Source of the DNA: Alloascoidea africana
Lineage: Eukaryota; Ascomycota; Alloascoideomycetes; Alloascoideales; Alloascoideaceae
Reading direction: 5' to 3'
Assembly: GCA_030581615.1 (NCBI GenBank)
Contig: JAKTTT010000036.1
Location: forward strand, 124,001 to 188,000
Length of the DNA stretch: 64,000 nt
Made by a program: the position numbers and the translations under genes. Positions 30,886 through 40,799 of this stretch are shown one piece after another. Under the pieces are notes generated by a model, which saw only the letters and a list, made by a program, of their open reading frames with translations, searched no databases and was not told the origin of the DNA. Each line of letters opens with the position of its first letter. Within the stretch, counting starts at the first letter, position 1.

Positions 30886-32613
30886 ATGTCAAGCTTTGCT
30901 AAAGTGGCTTTGCTGAGATCCAGACAGGCGCAGCCTCAGCAGGACCTTGAGAAGCTGACCGCTGAAATCGACAGTCTCACACTTTCCAGCAAAAAAGTCT
31001 CTGACCTCAACATTGACCAGTACCTGCCGAATAGAGTAAACAACTGGGCATCTCCTTTGGCGACTGTGGACGAATCTAGCGATTTCAATTTTCATCCAGC
31101 CAAGGAGAACCATAACTCGAATGTCTCTCCAATCAATGGTGCTCCCAATGCGGGAACCCTTTCGCGAGATTTTTACATCAAGGCCAATGTTCCCAAAACC
31201 AAAAGATTGGTGACGGTGTGCCAAATGTACTTTTTGGATTACTATTACGACTTTTTTGACTACGTCATCAACCGAAGACAACGGCTAGAGAGCTTTAAGG
31301 AAACCACAAAAGCCTTGCCTGTTGAAGAACAAGAGCATAGCTGGAAATCTTACATAGGAAGGGAGAGAGTTGCTTTGAGAAAGAGGAGAATCAAGCCAAA
31401 ACATAAAGATTTTAACATTATTACCCAGGTTGGCCAAGGTGGCTATGGTCAAGTTTACCTAGCCCGAAAGGCAGACACAAGAGAACTTTGTGCTTTGAAA
31501 GTCTTGAACAAGAAGCTGTTGATGAAGCTGGATGAAACTCGACACGTTCTTACTGAGAGGGACATTTTAACAAATACCAGAAGCGATTGGCTTGTCAAGT
31601 TATTGTATGCTTTTCAGGACGCAGGCAGCGTGTATTTAGCCATGGAATTCGTACCTGGTGGGGACTATCGCACTTTGCTAAATAACACTCGTGTGTTGCG
31701 ACCTGTTCATGCTCGCTTTTACATAAGTGAGATGTTCGCTGCCGTAAATGCTTTGCATGAACTGGGCTATACCCATAGGGATCTGAAGCCTGAGAACTTT
31801 CTCATTGACTCGAAGGGACACATCAAGCTGACAGATTTTGGGCTTGCAGCTGGAACGGTTTCCCACGAGCGAATAGAGAGCATGAAAGTAAAGCTCAGCA
31901 ACGTCAAAGATTTGAAGCTTCCCTCCCATTCGGTCAAAGAGCGTCAGCAAATGTACCGATCTCTTCGGTTGAAAGAAGTTCATCTTGCAAATTCAATCGT
32001 TGGCTCTCCCGATTACATGGCTCTTGAGGTCCTTGAAGGGAGACACTACGATTACACTATTGATTACTGGTCTTTAGGTTGCATGCTTTTTGAAACACTT
32101 GTAGGCTATCCTCCTTTTGCAGGGAGAAGCCCTGAGGATACCTATACAAACTTGAATCGGTGGAAAGAGGTATTTAGGAGACCCCAATTTGAAGATGGAA
32201 GATACGTTTTCAGCGATCGTACTTGGGATTTGATTTCCAGGCTAATTGCCAGTCCTCGGGACCGCATAAGATCTTTTGAAGAGATTAAAAGGTCTCATTA
32301 TTTCCAAGATGTGGATTGGGACAACCTAAGAAAGTTGAACGCTCCGTTCACCCCACAACTTGATGACGAAGAGGATGCTGGTTATTTTGACGATTTCACC
32401 AATGAGAAGGATATGGAGAAATACAAAGATGTCCTAAACAGGAGAAATCAACTGGAAGATTTGGCTGATATGGGCGGCTTGCCAAAGAGATTTATTGGTT
32501 TCACCTTTAAACACAAACAAGCCACTCCAAATGTTTTGGGCGAGGCCGCCAACAGCATTAACAAAGATCCCAGAGCATACCGCAAGAACGAGATCTTTGC
32601 TGCTCTTTATTAA
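30886..32613 (+). CDS. DBF2: DBF2-type NDR kinase (mitotic exit / septation)
   Basis: A 575-residue Ser/Thr kinase of the NDR/LATS group (S. cerevisiae Dbf2/Dbf20, S. pombe Sid2). The start is ATG 30886 (MSSFAKVALLRSR). The Mob1-binding N-terminal region is KRLVTVCQMYFLDYYYDFFDYVINRRQRLESF (about residues 105-140). Kinase motifs: GQGGYGQVYLA, ALKVLNK, YTHRDLKPENF, LTDFGLAAGT, and the NDR insert before the activation serine in HLANSIVGSPDYMALEVLEG. The C-terminal hydrophobic motif is FIGFTFKH. The kinase acts at the spindle pole body and bud neck, after Cdc15, to release Cdc14 and drive cytokinesis. No intron. Confidence 0.94.
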   Translation: MSSFAKVALLRSRQAQPQQDLEKLTAEIDSLTLSSKKVSDLNIDQYLPNRVNNWASPLATVDESSDFNFHPAKENHNSNVSPINGAPNAGTLSRDFYIKANVPKTKRLVTVCQMYFLDYYYDFFDYVINRRQRLESFKETTKALPVEEQEHSWKSYIGRERVALRKRRIKPKHKDFNIITQVGQGGYGQVYLARKADTRELCALKVLNKKLLMKLDETRHVLTERDILTNTRSDWLVKLLYAFQDAGSVYLAMEFVPGGDYRTLLNNTRVLRPVHARFYISEMFAAVNALHELGYTHRDLKPENFLIDSKGHIKLTDFGLAAGTVSHERIESMKVKLSNVKDLKLPSHSVKERQQMYRSLRLKEVHLANSIVGSPDYMALEVLEGRHYDYTIDYWSLGCMLFETLVGYPPFAGRSPEDTYTNLNRWKEVFRRPQFEDGRYVFSDRTWDLISRLIASPRDRIRSFEEIKRSHYFQDVDWDNLRKLNAPFTPQLDDEEDAGYFDDFTNEKDMEKYKDVLNRRNQLEDLADMGGLPKRFIGFTFKHKQATPNVLGEAANSINKDPRAYRKNEIFAALY

Positions 32614-32840
32614 AGCGACAATGTTTTATTTCTATTTTACAGGGTTTCATATATTTATAACTAATGGAGAGCATCTTACTTGTTAAAGCAAATCCACTTT
32701 TTATGCGCTTAGAATACAAAAATGTTACCCTGCTCCCAGTTTTCAACCACATCTTCCAGTCACGTGACTCTCAAACCTTCACACTATTCAAACCATGCTC
32801 TTCGCGATCTTGTGCAAAGGAACAAATTGAAAATTTCAAG

Positions 32841-33572
32841 ATGGCAACGAAGGACATTGCTGAGATGTCAACACTGAACCAGGTAGATGGTTCAGCTACT
32901 GTTCAGCAAGGGTTGACAACTGTTGTGTGTTCGGTAACGGGTCCTATTGAAGCCAAGAGTCGAATGGAGATTCCAACTGCTTGCGCTTTAGAGGTTATTG
33001 TTCGACCTGCGGTGGGTCCTTCTGGTAAGAAAACTTGAAAATTAAGTATTTCGTCTTTTGTTTTATTAATTAAGATTTGTTTAGCGACACGTGAACGACT
33101 GCTGGAAGACAAAATCAGTGCAGTTATCTCGCCATTAGTTCTACGACATCTTTTTCCACGGATGCTGATTCAGATAGTAATCCAGGTCCTTCAATCAGGG
33201 GAATCAGCAAACTATACAGTAAGAGAGGTTTCGACTGCGATAAACGCTGCATATCTCGCTCTGATTGATGGTGGGGTTCCACTACGGATGTCGTTTGCAT
33301 CTACATGTTTGGCCATCACACAGGACAATAAGGTAGTGGTAGAACCTACTGGAGAAGAATTAGAGAGTGCACAGTCAGTTCATTTAGCAGCATTCAAAAT
33401 TGAACAAGGCAAAAGCACAAAATTGATACTGGCGGAGAGCAATGGCAGCTTTACAGAGGAGCAGTTTTTCAAAGTCTTAAGCATTGCAACAGAGAAATGT
33501 GAAGAGGTTCATCAAAACCATAAGACAGTAATTGCGGAAAAGTTACATAAAGACTATAGCTGGAAAGTTTAA
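32841..33572 (+). CDS. RRP46: RRP46, exosome RNase PH-like subunit, one intron
   Basis: Exons 32841-33024 and 33085-33572 give 223 residues, the same length as S. cerevisiae Rrp46. The 60 bp intron has donor GTAAGA and acceptor TTTAG, with no classic branch site. Across the junction the protein reads EVIVRPAVGPSATRERLLEDK, which matches the yeast EIIVRPAKG..TTREKLLEDK. Further matches: GSATVQQGLTTVVCSVTGPIE at the start and STAINAAYLALIDGGVPL later. It is one of six ring subunits of the nuclear and cytoplasmic RNA exosome, structural in eukaryotes. It is convergent with the synthetase gene, with 86 bp between the stops. Confidence 0.94.
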
Positions 33573-33658
33573 CAGAGGGGAAGAAAGCGATTTATATACA
33601 CTTGTATTATTAGCATGTCATCTATTTACAGAACAAGAGTTTTCTTTTTTTGTCCTTA

Positions 33659-36600
33659 TCACTCCTCTAGCAACTGTTTGTAGTTGTCTATCAAGCCTTG
33701 GATTCCAGAGATCTCTGCGTTATAATTCGTCAGCCTTTTTGAGTTTGACTCCTTTGCCTTCTCACTAGCTTTCGCAGCATAGTCTTCACGATTAACTGCT
33801 TTGCTCAATTGGTCCCTTGTTGTTACAAGCTTTGCCAGTTTCCGCTCTTGCTTTGCGATCTCAACGGCCAGATCAACAACATCTTTCACAAGAACATGCA
33901 CTGTACACGTTGGAGATATAACAGTTGAAGAGCAACCAGATCTGATTTCCTCATTTTCTTTTTTGATTTCCACAGTATCAGAAGCCCTAACTAAAGTCTT
34001 AATGCTTGTTGCTTGATCAAGCAAAGTTGAATATTGGTCCTCATTCGAAGTCTGGACAAACACTTGACCCTTCTTCAAAATGTTAAACTGAGAGAGGATA
34101 GATCGGGCTCCCTTCACAACGTCCAGAACAAACTCGTAGTCCCGCTCGGCCTTTGCATTGTCAAACTGCTTGTCGTAGACAGGATACGCCGCCTTCACGA
34201 TCGAGGCTGTCTCGTCGCCCGGTCGGCGAGGAATCCGCTGCCACAGCTCCTCCGTCACGTACGGCATGAACGGGTGGATGAACCTCAGTCCGGCATCGAT
34301 ACACGCGTACAGCGTGTCCTTCGCGGACTTGCTCTCCTCCGGCGTGCCGTCGATGAGCGCCTTGGAGTTCTCGATGTACACGTCGCACACATGGTACCAG
34401 AAGTTGTAGATCGAGCTGGTCGCCGTGAGGAAGTCTCGCTCCTCGAACGCCTTCTCCACGGTCTCTGCCGTCTTCGCCAGCTTGTGGAGAATCCACTGCT
34501 CCACGAGCGTCTCGCGGCCGCCAAGCACAAACTTGCCGGGCGGCACGTAGTCCTCGCCCAGTCTCCCCAGCACAAACTTGGTGGCCTGGTAGATCTTGTT
34601 GCAGAACTTGCGGTATCCCTCCACGCGCAGAATGTCGAGGTTGATGTCTCGTCCTCCCGTCGTGTAGGCACACAGCGCGAACCGGAGCGCGTCCGTCCCG
34701 CACTCGGGAATGCCGTTGGGATAGCTGATCCGCTGGCCCTCCGTGGCCTTCGCGATCTCGCGGGGGTCCAGGTTCCCGACCGCGAGCTTCGCGTGGAGCT
34801 TCTCCAGCGAGATCCCGCTGATCACGTCCAGCGGGTCCACCACGTTCCCCAGCGACTTGGACATTTTGCGGCCCTGCGCGTCGCGGACCAGCGAGTGGCA
34901 GAACACCTCCGTGAACGGGATGTCGCCCGTCATCTTGATGCCCAGCATGATCATCCGCGCGACCCAGAAGAACAGAATGTCCCACCCGGTCTCGAGCACC
35001 GACATGGGGTAGAAGTCCGCCATGTCCTTGGTCTTGTCGGGCCAGCCCAGCGTGGAGAACGGCCACAGCCCGGACGAGAACCACGTATCCAGCACGTCCT
35101 CGTCCTGCTCCAGCGTGAACGTGCTGTCCGGGAACGCCTTCTCGGCCTTGGCCTGGGCCTCGTCCTCGGTGCGTCCGGAGATCCACCACTTGGCCTCGTC
35201 CCTGTCCTGCTCCAGCCCTTCGATGTTGACAAAGTAGACCGGGCATCTGTGGCCCCACCAGAGCTGGCGCGAAATGCACCAGTCCTGGATGTGCTCCAGC
35301 CAGTGGAAAAACTCCTGCTCGGAGGACTTGGGGGTGATTGTGATCCTGCCCGATCTGACAGCCTTGATGGCCTCGTCAGCCATCTCCTTCTGAGCAACCC
35401 ACCATTGCGGCTTCAGCAACGGCTCGATAACGTCTCCGGACTTGGCACACATGGGAACAGTCATCGCATTGTCCTCCTCGCCAACATACAGCCCCTTCTC
35501 CTTCAGCTTCTCGACGACGAGCTTGCGGGCATCAAATCGCTTCACTCCCTGCCATTCGGGCCCGCAGTTCTCGTTGAGCAGCCCGTCGTCGGTCAGGATG
35601 TTGATGAACTCTAGACTGTGGCGTTTCCCTGTGTTGTAATCGTTGTTGTCGTGCGCAGGAGTGATCTTGACCGCACCAGTTCCAAACTCCATGTCCACGG
35701 CCTCCTCGTCGGTGATGATGGGCAGTTTCCGGTCCAGGAACGGGTGCACCACAAACTTCCCATGGAGGTGAGCGTATCGCGGGTCCTTGGGATGCACCGC
35801 GACCGCTGTGTCGCCAAACAGCGTCTCGGGACGCGTGGTCGAGATCTCGAGCGCCTCGCTCGAGTTCTCCACAGGGTATCTGAAGGTGAAGAGCGTGCCG
35901 AACTGGACGGGCTCCTTGTAGTTGGGCACAGACAGGAACGTCTTGCCCGGCACCTCCTTGTTGTCGACCTCGAGGTTCGAGAGCGTCGTGTTCAGGTGCA
36001 CGCACCAGTTCACCAACCGGTTGGCCCTGTAGATGATGCCTTCCTCGTGGAGAGTCACAAACGTCTCGACGACCGCCTTCGACAGCTTGGGGTTCAGCGT
36101 GAACGCCTCCTTGGTCCAGTCGTACGACGACCCCAGGCTCTTGAGCTGGTTCTTGATGCGCTGGTGGTACTCCTCCTTCCATTCCCACACCTTGTCGACG
36201 AACGCTTCTCGGCCCAGATCATGGCGTGTTAGCTTCATGCTGTTCCACAGCTGTTTCTCGACCACGGACTGCGTAGAGATGCCCGCGTGGTCAAACCCGG
36301 GCAGGAAGAGCACGGTCTTGCCTTTCATTCTGTTGTACCTGATCAGCGAGTCCTGGATCGCAATTGTCAGCCCGTGTCCAATGTGGAGGGCTCCAGTGAC
36401 GTTCGGCGGAGGAGCAGGAATCACAAACGATCCCTCTGGCTTGATCTTGCCATCACTGGTGAACTCTGGCTCGAAGAAGCCCTGCTTTTCCCACCACTCG
36501 TACCACGAGGACTCAACATTCTTGGGATTGTAAGCTTTAAGCGAGGGCTCCTCCAAAGAAAGCAAAATCTTCTTCTCTCCCTTTACAGTCTTATCCACAA

Positions 36601-36832
36601 ACTCGGGGATAGGCTCTATAGGCTTTTTCTGTTTCTTTTTCTTCTTTGGTTTGCTGTCTCTGTTGTGCACATTACTACTAGAAGTTGCATGGTTGTGTCC
36701 TGAAGAAGAAGTCAGATATCGAGCAGTGGCTTGCCAAACCTGTAAGTTTTTTCCTCGAGGTAGTTGTCTTATTCTGGCTATATTTGAGAAACATCTGTAT
36801 ATGCTGGAACCGGCACAATTGCCCAGATTCAT
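33659..36832 (-). CDS. Valyl-tRNA synthetase, mitochondrial-type copy
   Basis: A 1057-residue class I synthetase without introns. The N-terminus (MNLGNCAGSSIYRCFSNIAR..RYLTSSSG) is basic, Ser/Arg-rich and free of acidic residues, a mitochondrial presequence. A Lys-rich stretch (KPKKKKKQKK) then resembles a remnant of the eukaryotic cytosolic extension. The catalytic core has HIGH (GALHIGHGLT) and KMSKS (GRKMSKSLGNV), the editing domain between them (FGTGAVKITPAHDNNDY), and the anticodon domain. A coiled coil closes it. Residues about 72-925 are identical to the cytosolic copy at 56837-60080, while both ends differ. In S. cerevisiae one VAS1 gene serves both compartments through two starts; here the roles seem split. 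Only 82 bp separate its start from the CLP1 stop upstream. Confidence 0.93.
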   Translation of the reverse strand: MNLGNCAGSSIYRCFSNIARIRQLPRGKNLQVWQATARYLTSSSGHNHATSSSNVHNRDSKPKKKKKQKKPIEPIPEFVDKTVKGEKKILLSLEEPSLKAYNPKNVESSWYEWWEKQGFFEPEFTSDGKIKPEGSFVIPAPPPNVTGALHIGHGLTIAIQDSLIRYNRMKGKTVLFLPGFDHAGISTQSVVEKQLWNSMKLTRHDLGREAFVDKVWEWKEEYHQRIKNQLKSLGSSYDWTKEAFTLNPKLSKAVVETFVTLHEEGIIYRANRLVNWCVHLNTTLSNLEVDNKEVPGKTFLSVPNYKEPVQFGTLFTFRYPVENSSEALEISTTRPETLFGDTAVAVHPKDPRYAHLHGKFVVHPFLDRKLPIITDEEAVDMEFGTGAVKITPAHDNNDYNTGKRHSLEFINILTDDGLLNENCGPEWQGVKRFDARKLVVEKLKEKGLYVGEEDNAMTVPMCAKSGDVIEPLLKPQWWVAQKEMADEAIKAVRSGRITITPKSSEQEFFHWLEHIQDWCISRQLWWGHRCPVYFVNIEGLEQDRDEAKWWISGRTEDEAQAKAEKAFPDSTFTLEQDEDVLDTWFSSGLWPFSTLGWPDKTKDMADFYPMSVLETGWDILFFWVARMIMLGIKMTGDIPFTEVFCHSLVRDAQGRKMSKSLGNVVDPLDVISGISLEKLHAKLAVGNLDPREIAKATEGQRISYPNGIPECGTDALRFALCAYTTGGRDINLDILRVEGYRKFCNKIYQATKFVLGRLGEDYVPPGKFVLGGRETLVEQWILHKLAKTAETVEKAFEERDFLTATSSIYNFWYHVCDVYIENSKALIDGTPEESKSAKDTLYACIDAGLRFIHPFMPYVTEELWQRIPRRPGDETASIVKAAYPVYDKQFDNAKAERDYEFVLDVVKGARSILSQFNILKKGQVFVQTSNEDQYSTLLDQATSIKTLVRASDTVEIKKENEEIRSGCSSTVISPTCTVHVLVKDVVDLAVEIAKQERKLAKLVTTRDQLSKAVNREDYAAKASEKAKESNSKRLTNYNAEISGIQGLIDNYKQLLEE
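34056..36617. repeat. Near-identical 2,562 bp block, copy A (valyl-tRNA synthetase core)
   Basis: Matches 57231-59792 at a constant offset of 23,175 bp in direct orientation. The only differences I found are at 36518 (a, against g at 59693) and 36578 (t, against c at 59753), both synonymous and near one end. Translations of both copies agree in every frame checked, which implies base-level identity. The block begins and ends abruptly inside the two genes. Confidence 0.93.
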
Positions 36833-36914
36833 TCTATTAAACCTATGCTGGGGTTTGAACTACAACTAACTGTATCATGGGCTTTTCTGGTCAAGACCTC
36901 CATACACCTACACG

Positions 36915-38280
36915 TTACTCGTGGTAGCGGTAACCGCCCAACATGAGAACGCGGTTAGGGAGCCTGCCAGGAATCGGGAGAAGCACTTTTAGCTTCCGTT
37001 TCGTGTCGTCCGCCTCGACCCTTAAGCGAGAGAAAAGTTAGAAGAAACGATGATGGTGCAACGAATACAATCATAAAAGAACTTACACATGAATATAGCC
37101 CATCACGCAGCTTCGCTGGATGACTTCTTTAGAGTCGCCTACTTCAGCATGTAGAACAGCTAAAACGGCATTGGAAAGAGCAGCAGAGGATGGCTCTACC
37201 AGAGAGATAAGGTCAGAGTCGCCTGTTTCATCCGAGCCTTCTCCAATTGGTAAAACTGAAGACATTACGAGATTTGAACCTGTTCAGTCACAGGTTAGTA
37301 AAAATCTCATAGAAGCTGGTATGGTTTTAAAAAACTCACTTTCTGATGCTTTATAAATAGTGACAATTGAGTAATCAATTGTAATTGTGTAAGGCGAAAG
37401 GCTCATTTTTGGTGTACCGTAGAAATGTTCTTTTATTGCCTTTTGTTGAACAGATCTGAGAAATTTTTCATCTCGATCAACACAACCGCCTGATTTAGGC
37501 AGTTTCAATGCTTTAATCTGGGATTTATCTTTGAATCTTTTTTTCAGATCAACGTATAACCGTTCGTTTCCCATAACGAAAATCACGTTTACTAGAAAAC
37601 AACAAAAAAAAAAAACAGGATTGGGTAAGATGATGCTGACGGAGATAAAAGAGAAGCTTGTAGGAGTACTCACTTTCGAAATCAGATACGATTTCTGATA
37701 TCAGTCCATATCCAGTATCTCTATCGACAATTCCTGAAGTGTCAACAATCAAACCAGAGTCTCTCACTAGGAGTAGAATTGAGTTAGATTTAGTCTCGGA
37801 ATTTCAATAGCCTGAGGTGTATGCTTACCTCGTTTGTCCTCCTCTATTCTAGAATTCACAACAACAGCCATTTGTGAAACCAGGTATTTGTAATATTTGA
37901 GATTATCTAGTGGAGATTCATATCCATAGTAATACACCAACGGTTGCTTTTGGTGTAATGAAGAAACACCAGTTGTCCAACTGTCACCCCAGCCTTGTTC
38001 AACATCCAATATGTCCGAGATGGGAGTTGCTGAAAGACCTCCAGGTATCGTATATACACCCTTTACAGAAACAAAAAAAAATCGTTAGCTCAATGTTCTG
38101 TGCTTCTGATTTCTATCAACTTGGCATACCTCTTGTGGGTCGAGATTCACATATAAAGGCTGTCTCCCTAGTTTATTTGCATAAGCTGATAGAATTTTAG
38201 ACAGAGAGGATTTCCCAGAATCCTTGCCACCAACAATGAGAACTCTTGGTGGTTTACTCCCAATACCAATACCATTTTCA

Positions 38281-38311
<31 letters not shown>

Positions 38312-38791
38312 CAGATTGACATCGAAGAGTCTCCAGTGAAAAGTGGGCATTAAGGTATACAAACATTGGGGTTTCCATTGATAAATATTCCGAACTGAGT
38401 TGACCCGAATATTGAATTTTGGATCCTGTCCATGAAAAAATGCTGCTTTTTGTTGCTGTGAATCGAAATTCAACATCGTTTGGTAATTCTGTTCCAAATA
38501 TTTCTGCTAAACCTTCTACAACCTAAACATGTCAATGCGGGGGGGAAAAAAAGGGCAATTTGTTAGAATTAGAAGCCATTTCTATCTATATACTTATTTA
38601 CCTTTATCGTTACAGTTTCGTCGAGTCCAGCCTCGAATCGCCATTCAGATCCAGGTAAAAGTGTTACTGTTACTGGTTCAGCAGCATTCTGCCAGAAAGA
38701 AGAAAAACAAAAGGTTAGCCATATCATACGCCTTGAACAAGAGCAACCAGCATACCGGTCTATCCGTAGCAGAAAACCCAGGCAATGACAT
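36915..38791 (-). CDS. CLP1: CLP1, mRNA cleavage factor IA subunit, eight exons
   Basis: Eight exons (38791-38756, 38688-38602, 38522-38130, 38060-37829, 37766-37674, 37591-37340, 37279-37087, 37020-36915) join in frame to 463 residues. Key parts: WRFEAGLDETVTIKVVEGLAEIFGTELP (N-terminal domain), Walker A GGKDSGKSSL, PLYVNLDPQEGVYTIPGGLSATPISD, the RDSGLIVDTSG strand, and the end KLKVLLPIPGRLPNRVLMLGGYRYHE, as in S. cerevisiae Clp1. The P-loop binds ATP; Clp1 with Pcf11 acts in 3' end cleavage and polyadenylation. A run of about ten Gln sits just before the P-loop domain. All donors are GT and most introns have CTAAC-type branches (62-82 bp). It diverges from the LETM1-domain gene over about 207 bp. 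Confidence 0.93.
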
Positions 38792-38998
38792 ATTTTGGGC
38801 TTTGAAACCAGTTTCTTTCTACTATTTGCTTGTGTAGAAGACGCGAAGAAAAAAACCAGTGTACTGCGCAATGCAGTTCCGGGTAACCGCATCTCAGGTT
38901 CACAAATGAAGCAAGACCAAAAGAAAAGGCAGGAGGAGTACGGGTGTTTTTCCTTAGTGCCCAATGAACCAAAAGCGTTGGAAAAAAAAGATGGAAAC

Positions 38999-40348
38999 AT
39001 GAAATTTGTAATGTCTATAAAGACAAGAGCTTTTTCACCATGGAAAACAGCTTTAGTATATCAATCTCCGAATTTCTCACCTTTGAGACAACTTTTATTA
39101 GCACGCTATGCATCCACTGCAACAACCAGTGAAGCAATTAAGGGTTCTAATAGTTGTGGCAATGATAAATTTGAATTTGAATGTGAATTTGAATTGCCAC
39201 AATCAACAGCTAAGCAGAAGCATTTTCAAAAGTTGATATCTGCAGAGAAGGTATATCGTAAGAGATATGGTGAAATTATGACTGGTAAAGATTCTCTCAA
39301 TTGTCCACTCACGCTGCCACAGCCTTGGACAAGACCTGCAAAGTCTGTTGATACCAGGGGTCTAGGTCCCAAACTCAAGGGACTTTGGACACTTGCCAAA
39401 TCCTATCTTTTTTTTTACAAAACTGGGATAGTTAACGTTTGGCGAAATTGGAAAGAGACTCGGGCATTAAAGCATCAACATGGGTTGAAAAATGTAGATT
39501 TGTTCACTGAGGCTATACTTACTGGTAATCAAACAACTGGGGTTATTTCAAGAAGTGAATATCAACTTTTGTTACGTACGAGGAAAGATATTGTGAAATT
39601 GCCTGTTTTTGCACTTGTTTTGTTTTTGTTTGAAGAGCTTACGGTGTTTATCGCTGCATATGTACCGAACGTTGTTCCTTCAACCTGTTATTTGCCACGG
39701 ATGGTAGAGAGCAATCTGAAAAATTATAGACGAAATCTTGGGAGCCTAAAGGAGACCAAAACTGGTATATATGTTGAGAATATGGCCGATTTGGAAAAAA
39801 TTGCAAGGAAAGAGCTAGGTGGAGTTGCTAAAAATGAGCTAATCCAATTGATCAAAACGCTTGAGTTGAAGAGTCATTTGAATCCTATTCCTCTGCCCTT
39901 GTGGCGGCATTCCAAATTAGAAAGGCTTGTAAAGCACTGGGAGGATCAGATAAAAGCGGATAATCTGTTGATTGAGCAATGTGGGGGAGTTTGGAATTTG
40001 AGCAAAGAAGAAGTGATTCTCGCGTGTCGATTACGTGGTCTAGACATTTTTGAGCAAGTCCCAGCAGATGGATTTGAAAAGGACAGGACGACAAAAAATG
40101 TTTCTCTAATTTCTTTGGACATGATGAGGTTGAAACTTTTAATCTTCATTACAAACTTTCACATGGGTTCTGGATATGGGACAGAGTACGTTGGACTTGA
40201 CCAGTTTACAATTTCCGAATTGGGATTATCAAAGTCCAAGATTGACGACAAGGTGAAGAGTTTTTTGTTGGAGCGGTATGGAATTGGATTAACTAGACAG
40301 GTTACTGAGGAGTTTATGGATGAGTTTGGAAAACTGGATGCATTGTAA
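38999..40348 (+). CDS. LETM1-domain mitochondrial protein
   Basis: A 449-residue protein. The start is taken at ATG 38999 (MKFVMSIKTRAFSPWKTALV..LLARYASTATTS), which gives a clear mitochondrial presequence; the frame is open further up (an ATG at 38906) but overlaps the CLP1 start region. The LETM1-like ribosome-binding domain covers about residues 160-430: SRSEYQLLLRTRKDIVKLPVFALVLFLFEELTVFIAAYVPNVVPSTC contains the single membrane span and the conserved FPxxLPST-like turn, followed by helical repeats. It lacks the long coiled coils of Mdm38/Ylh47, so it is a divergent member, perhaps nearer LETMD1. Family proteins sit in the inner membrane and affect K+/H+ exchange and mitoribosome binding. 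Confidence 0.72.
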   Translation: MKFVMSIKTRAFSPWKTALVYQSPNFSPLRQLLLARYASTATTSEAIKGSNSCGNDKFEFECEFELPQSTAKQKHFQKLISAEKVYRKRYGEIMTGKDSLNCPLTLPQPWTRPAKSVDTRGLGPKLKGLWTLAKSYLFFYKTGIVNVWRNWKETRALKHQHGLKNVDLFTEAILTGNQTTGVISRSEYQLLLRTRKDIVKLPVFALVLFLFEELTVFIAAYVPNVVPSTCYLPRMVESNLKNYRRNLGSLKETKTGIYVENMADLEKIARKELGGVAKNELIQLIKTLELKSHLNPIPLPLWRHSKLERLVKHWEDQIKADNLLIEQCGGVWNLSKEEVILACRLRGLDIFEQVPADGFEKDRTTKNVSLISLDMMRLKLLIFITNFHMGSGYGTEYVGLDQFTISELGLSKSKIDDKVKSFLLERYGIGLTRQVTEEFMDEFGKLDAL

Positions 40349-40799
40349 ATAGGGTACAAACAGACATGTTGGTATAGTTGTAGATAGACATAGAATTTGC
40401 ATACATGAGGTTTTGTTTGAGGATGATGAATTAAAAAGGCAGAATTGGGCTTATAGTAAGTATGCTAAGCTAATAGAAAGTGGAACAATGATCGGTAGGT
40501 AGAATTTGTTTAGGTATACCTAGATGTCATAATAGAGAATACAAGACGATGACGGCAACAGCAAAGTATAATGAGAATGATGAAGGGGATACCACTCCCG
40601 ACAATTGTTTCCAACACAGGCTCAAATGCAAATGTAGGCCTGTGTTGAAATTTTCATAAATGACTAAATACGATATGGTGAATTAATGAGAAATCAAAGA
40701 AAATGGAAAACAGGAATGGAGGTGTGAGACAAAGTCAAAATCAAAATCAAAATCAAAATGATACGGCAATGACAACATGAGGTGCAAGGAGATGCGCAA
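40349..40799. other. Convergent spacer with a short A-rich repeat
   Basis: A 451 bp stretch between the 3' ends of two convergent genes. A (TCAAAA)n tract of about four to five units lies near 40735-40759. Nothing else seen. Confidence 0.6.

Noticed and set aside
34034-35614. Long open frames on the plus strand (over 500 codons) within the valyl-tRNA synthetase block, repeated at 57188-58789
   Set aside because: They are antisense to a well-conserved enzyme core, arise from its GC-rich codon use, and encode Arg/Leu/His-rich sequence with no family resemblance.
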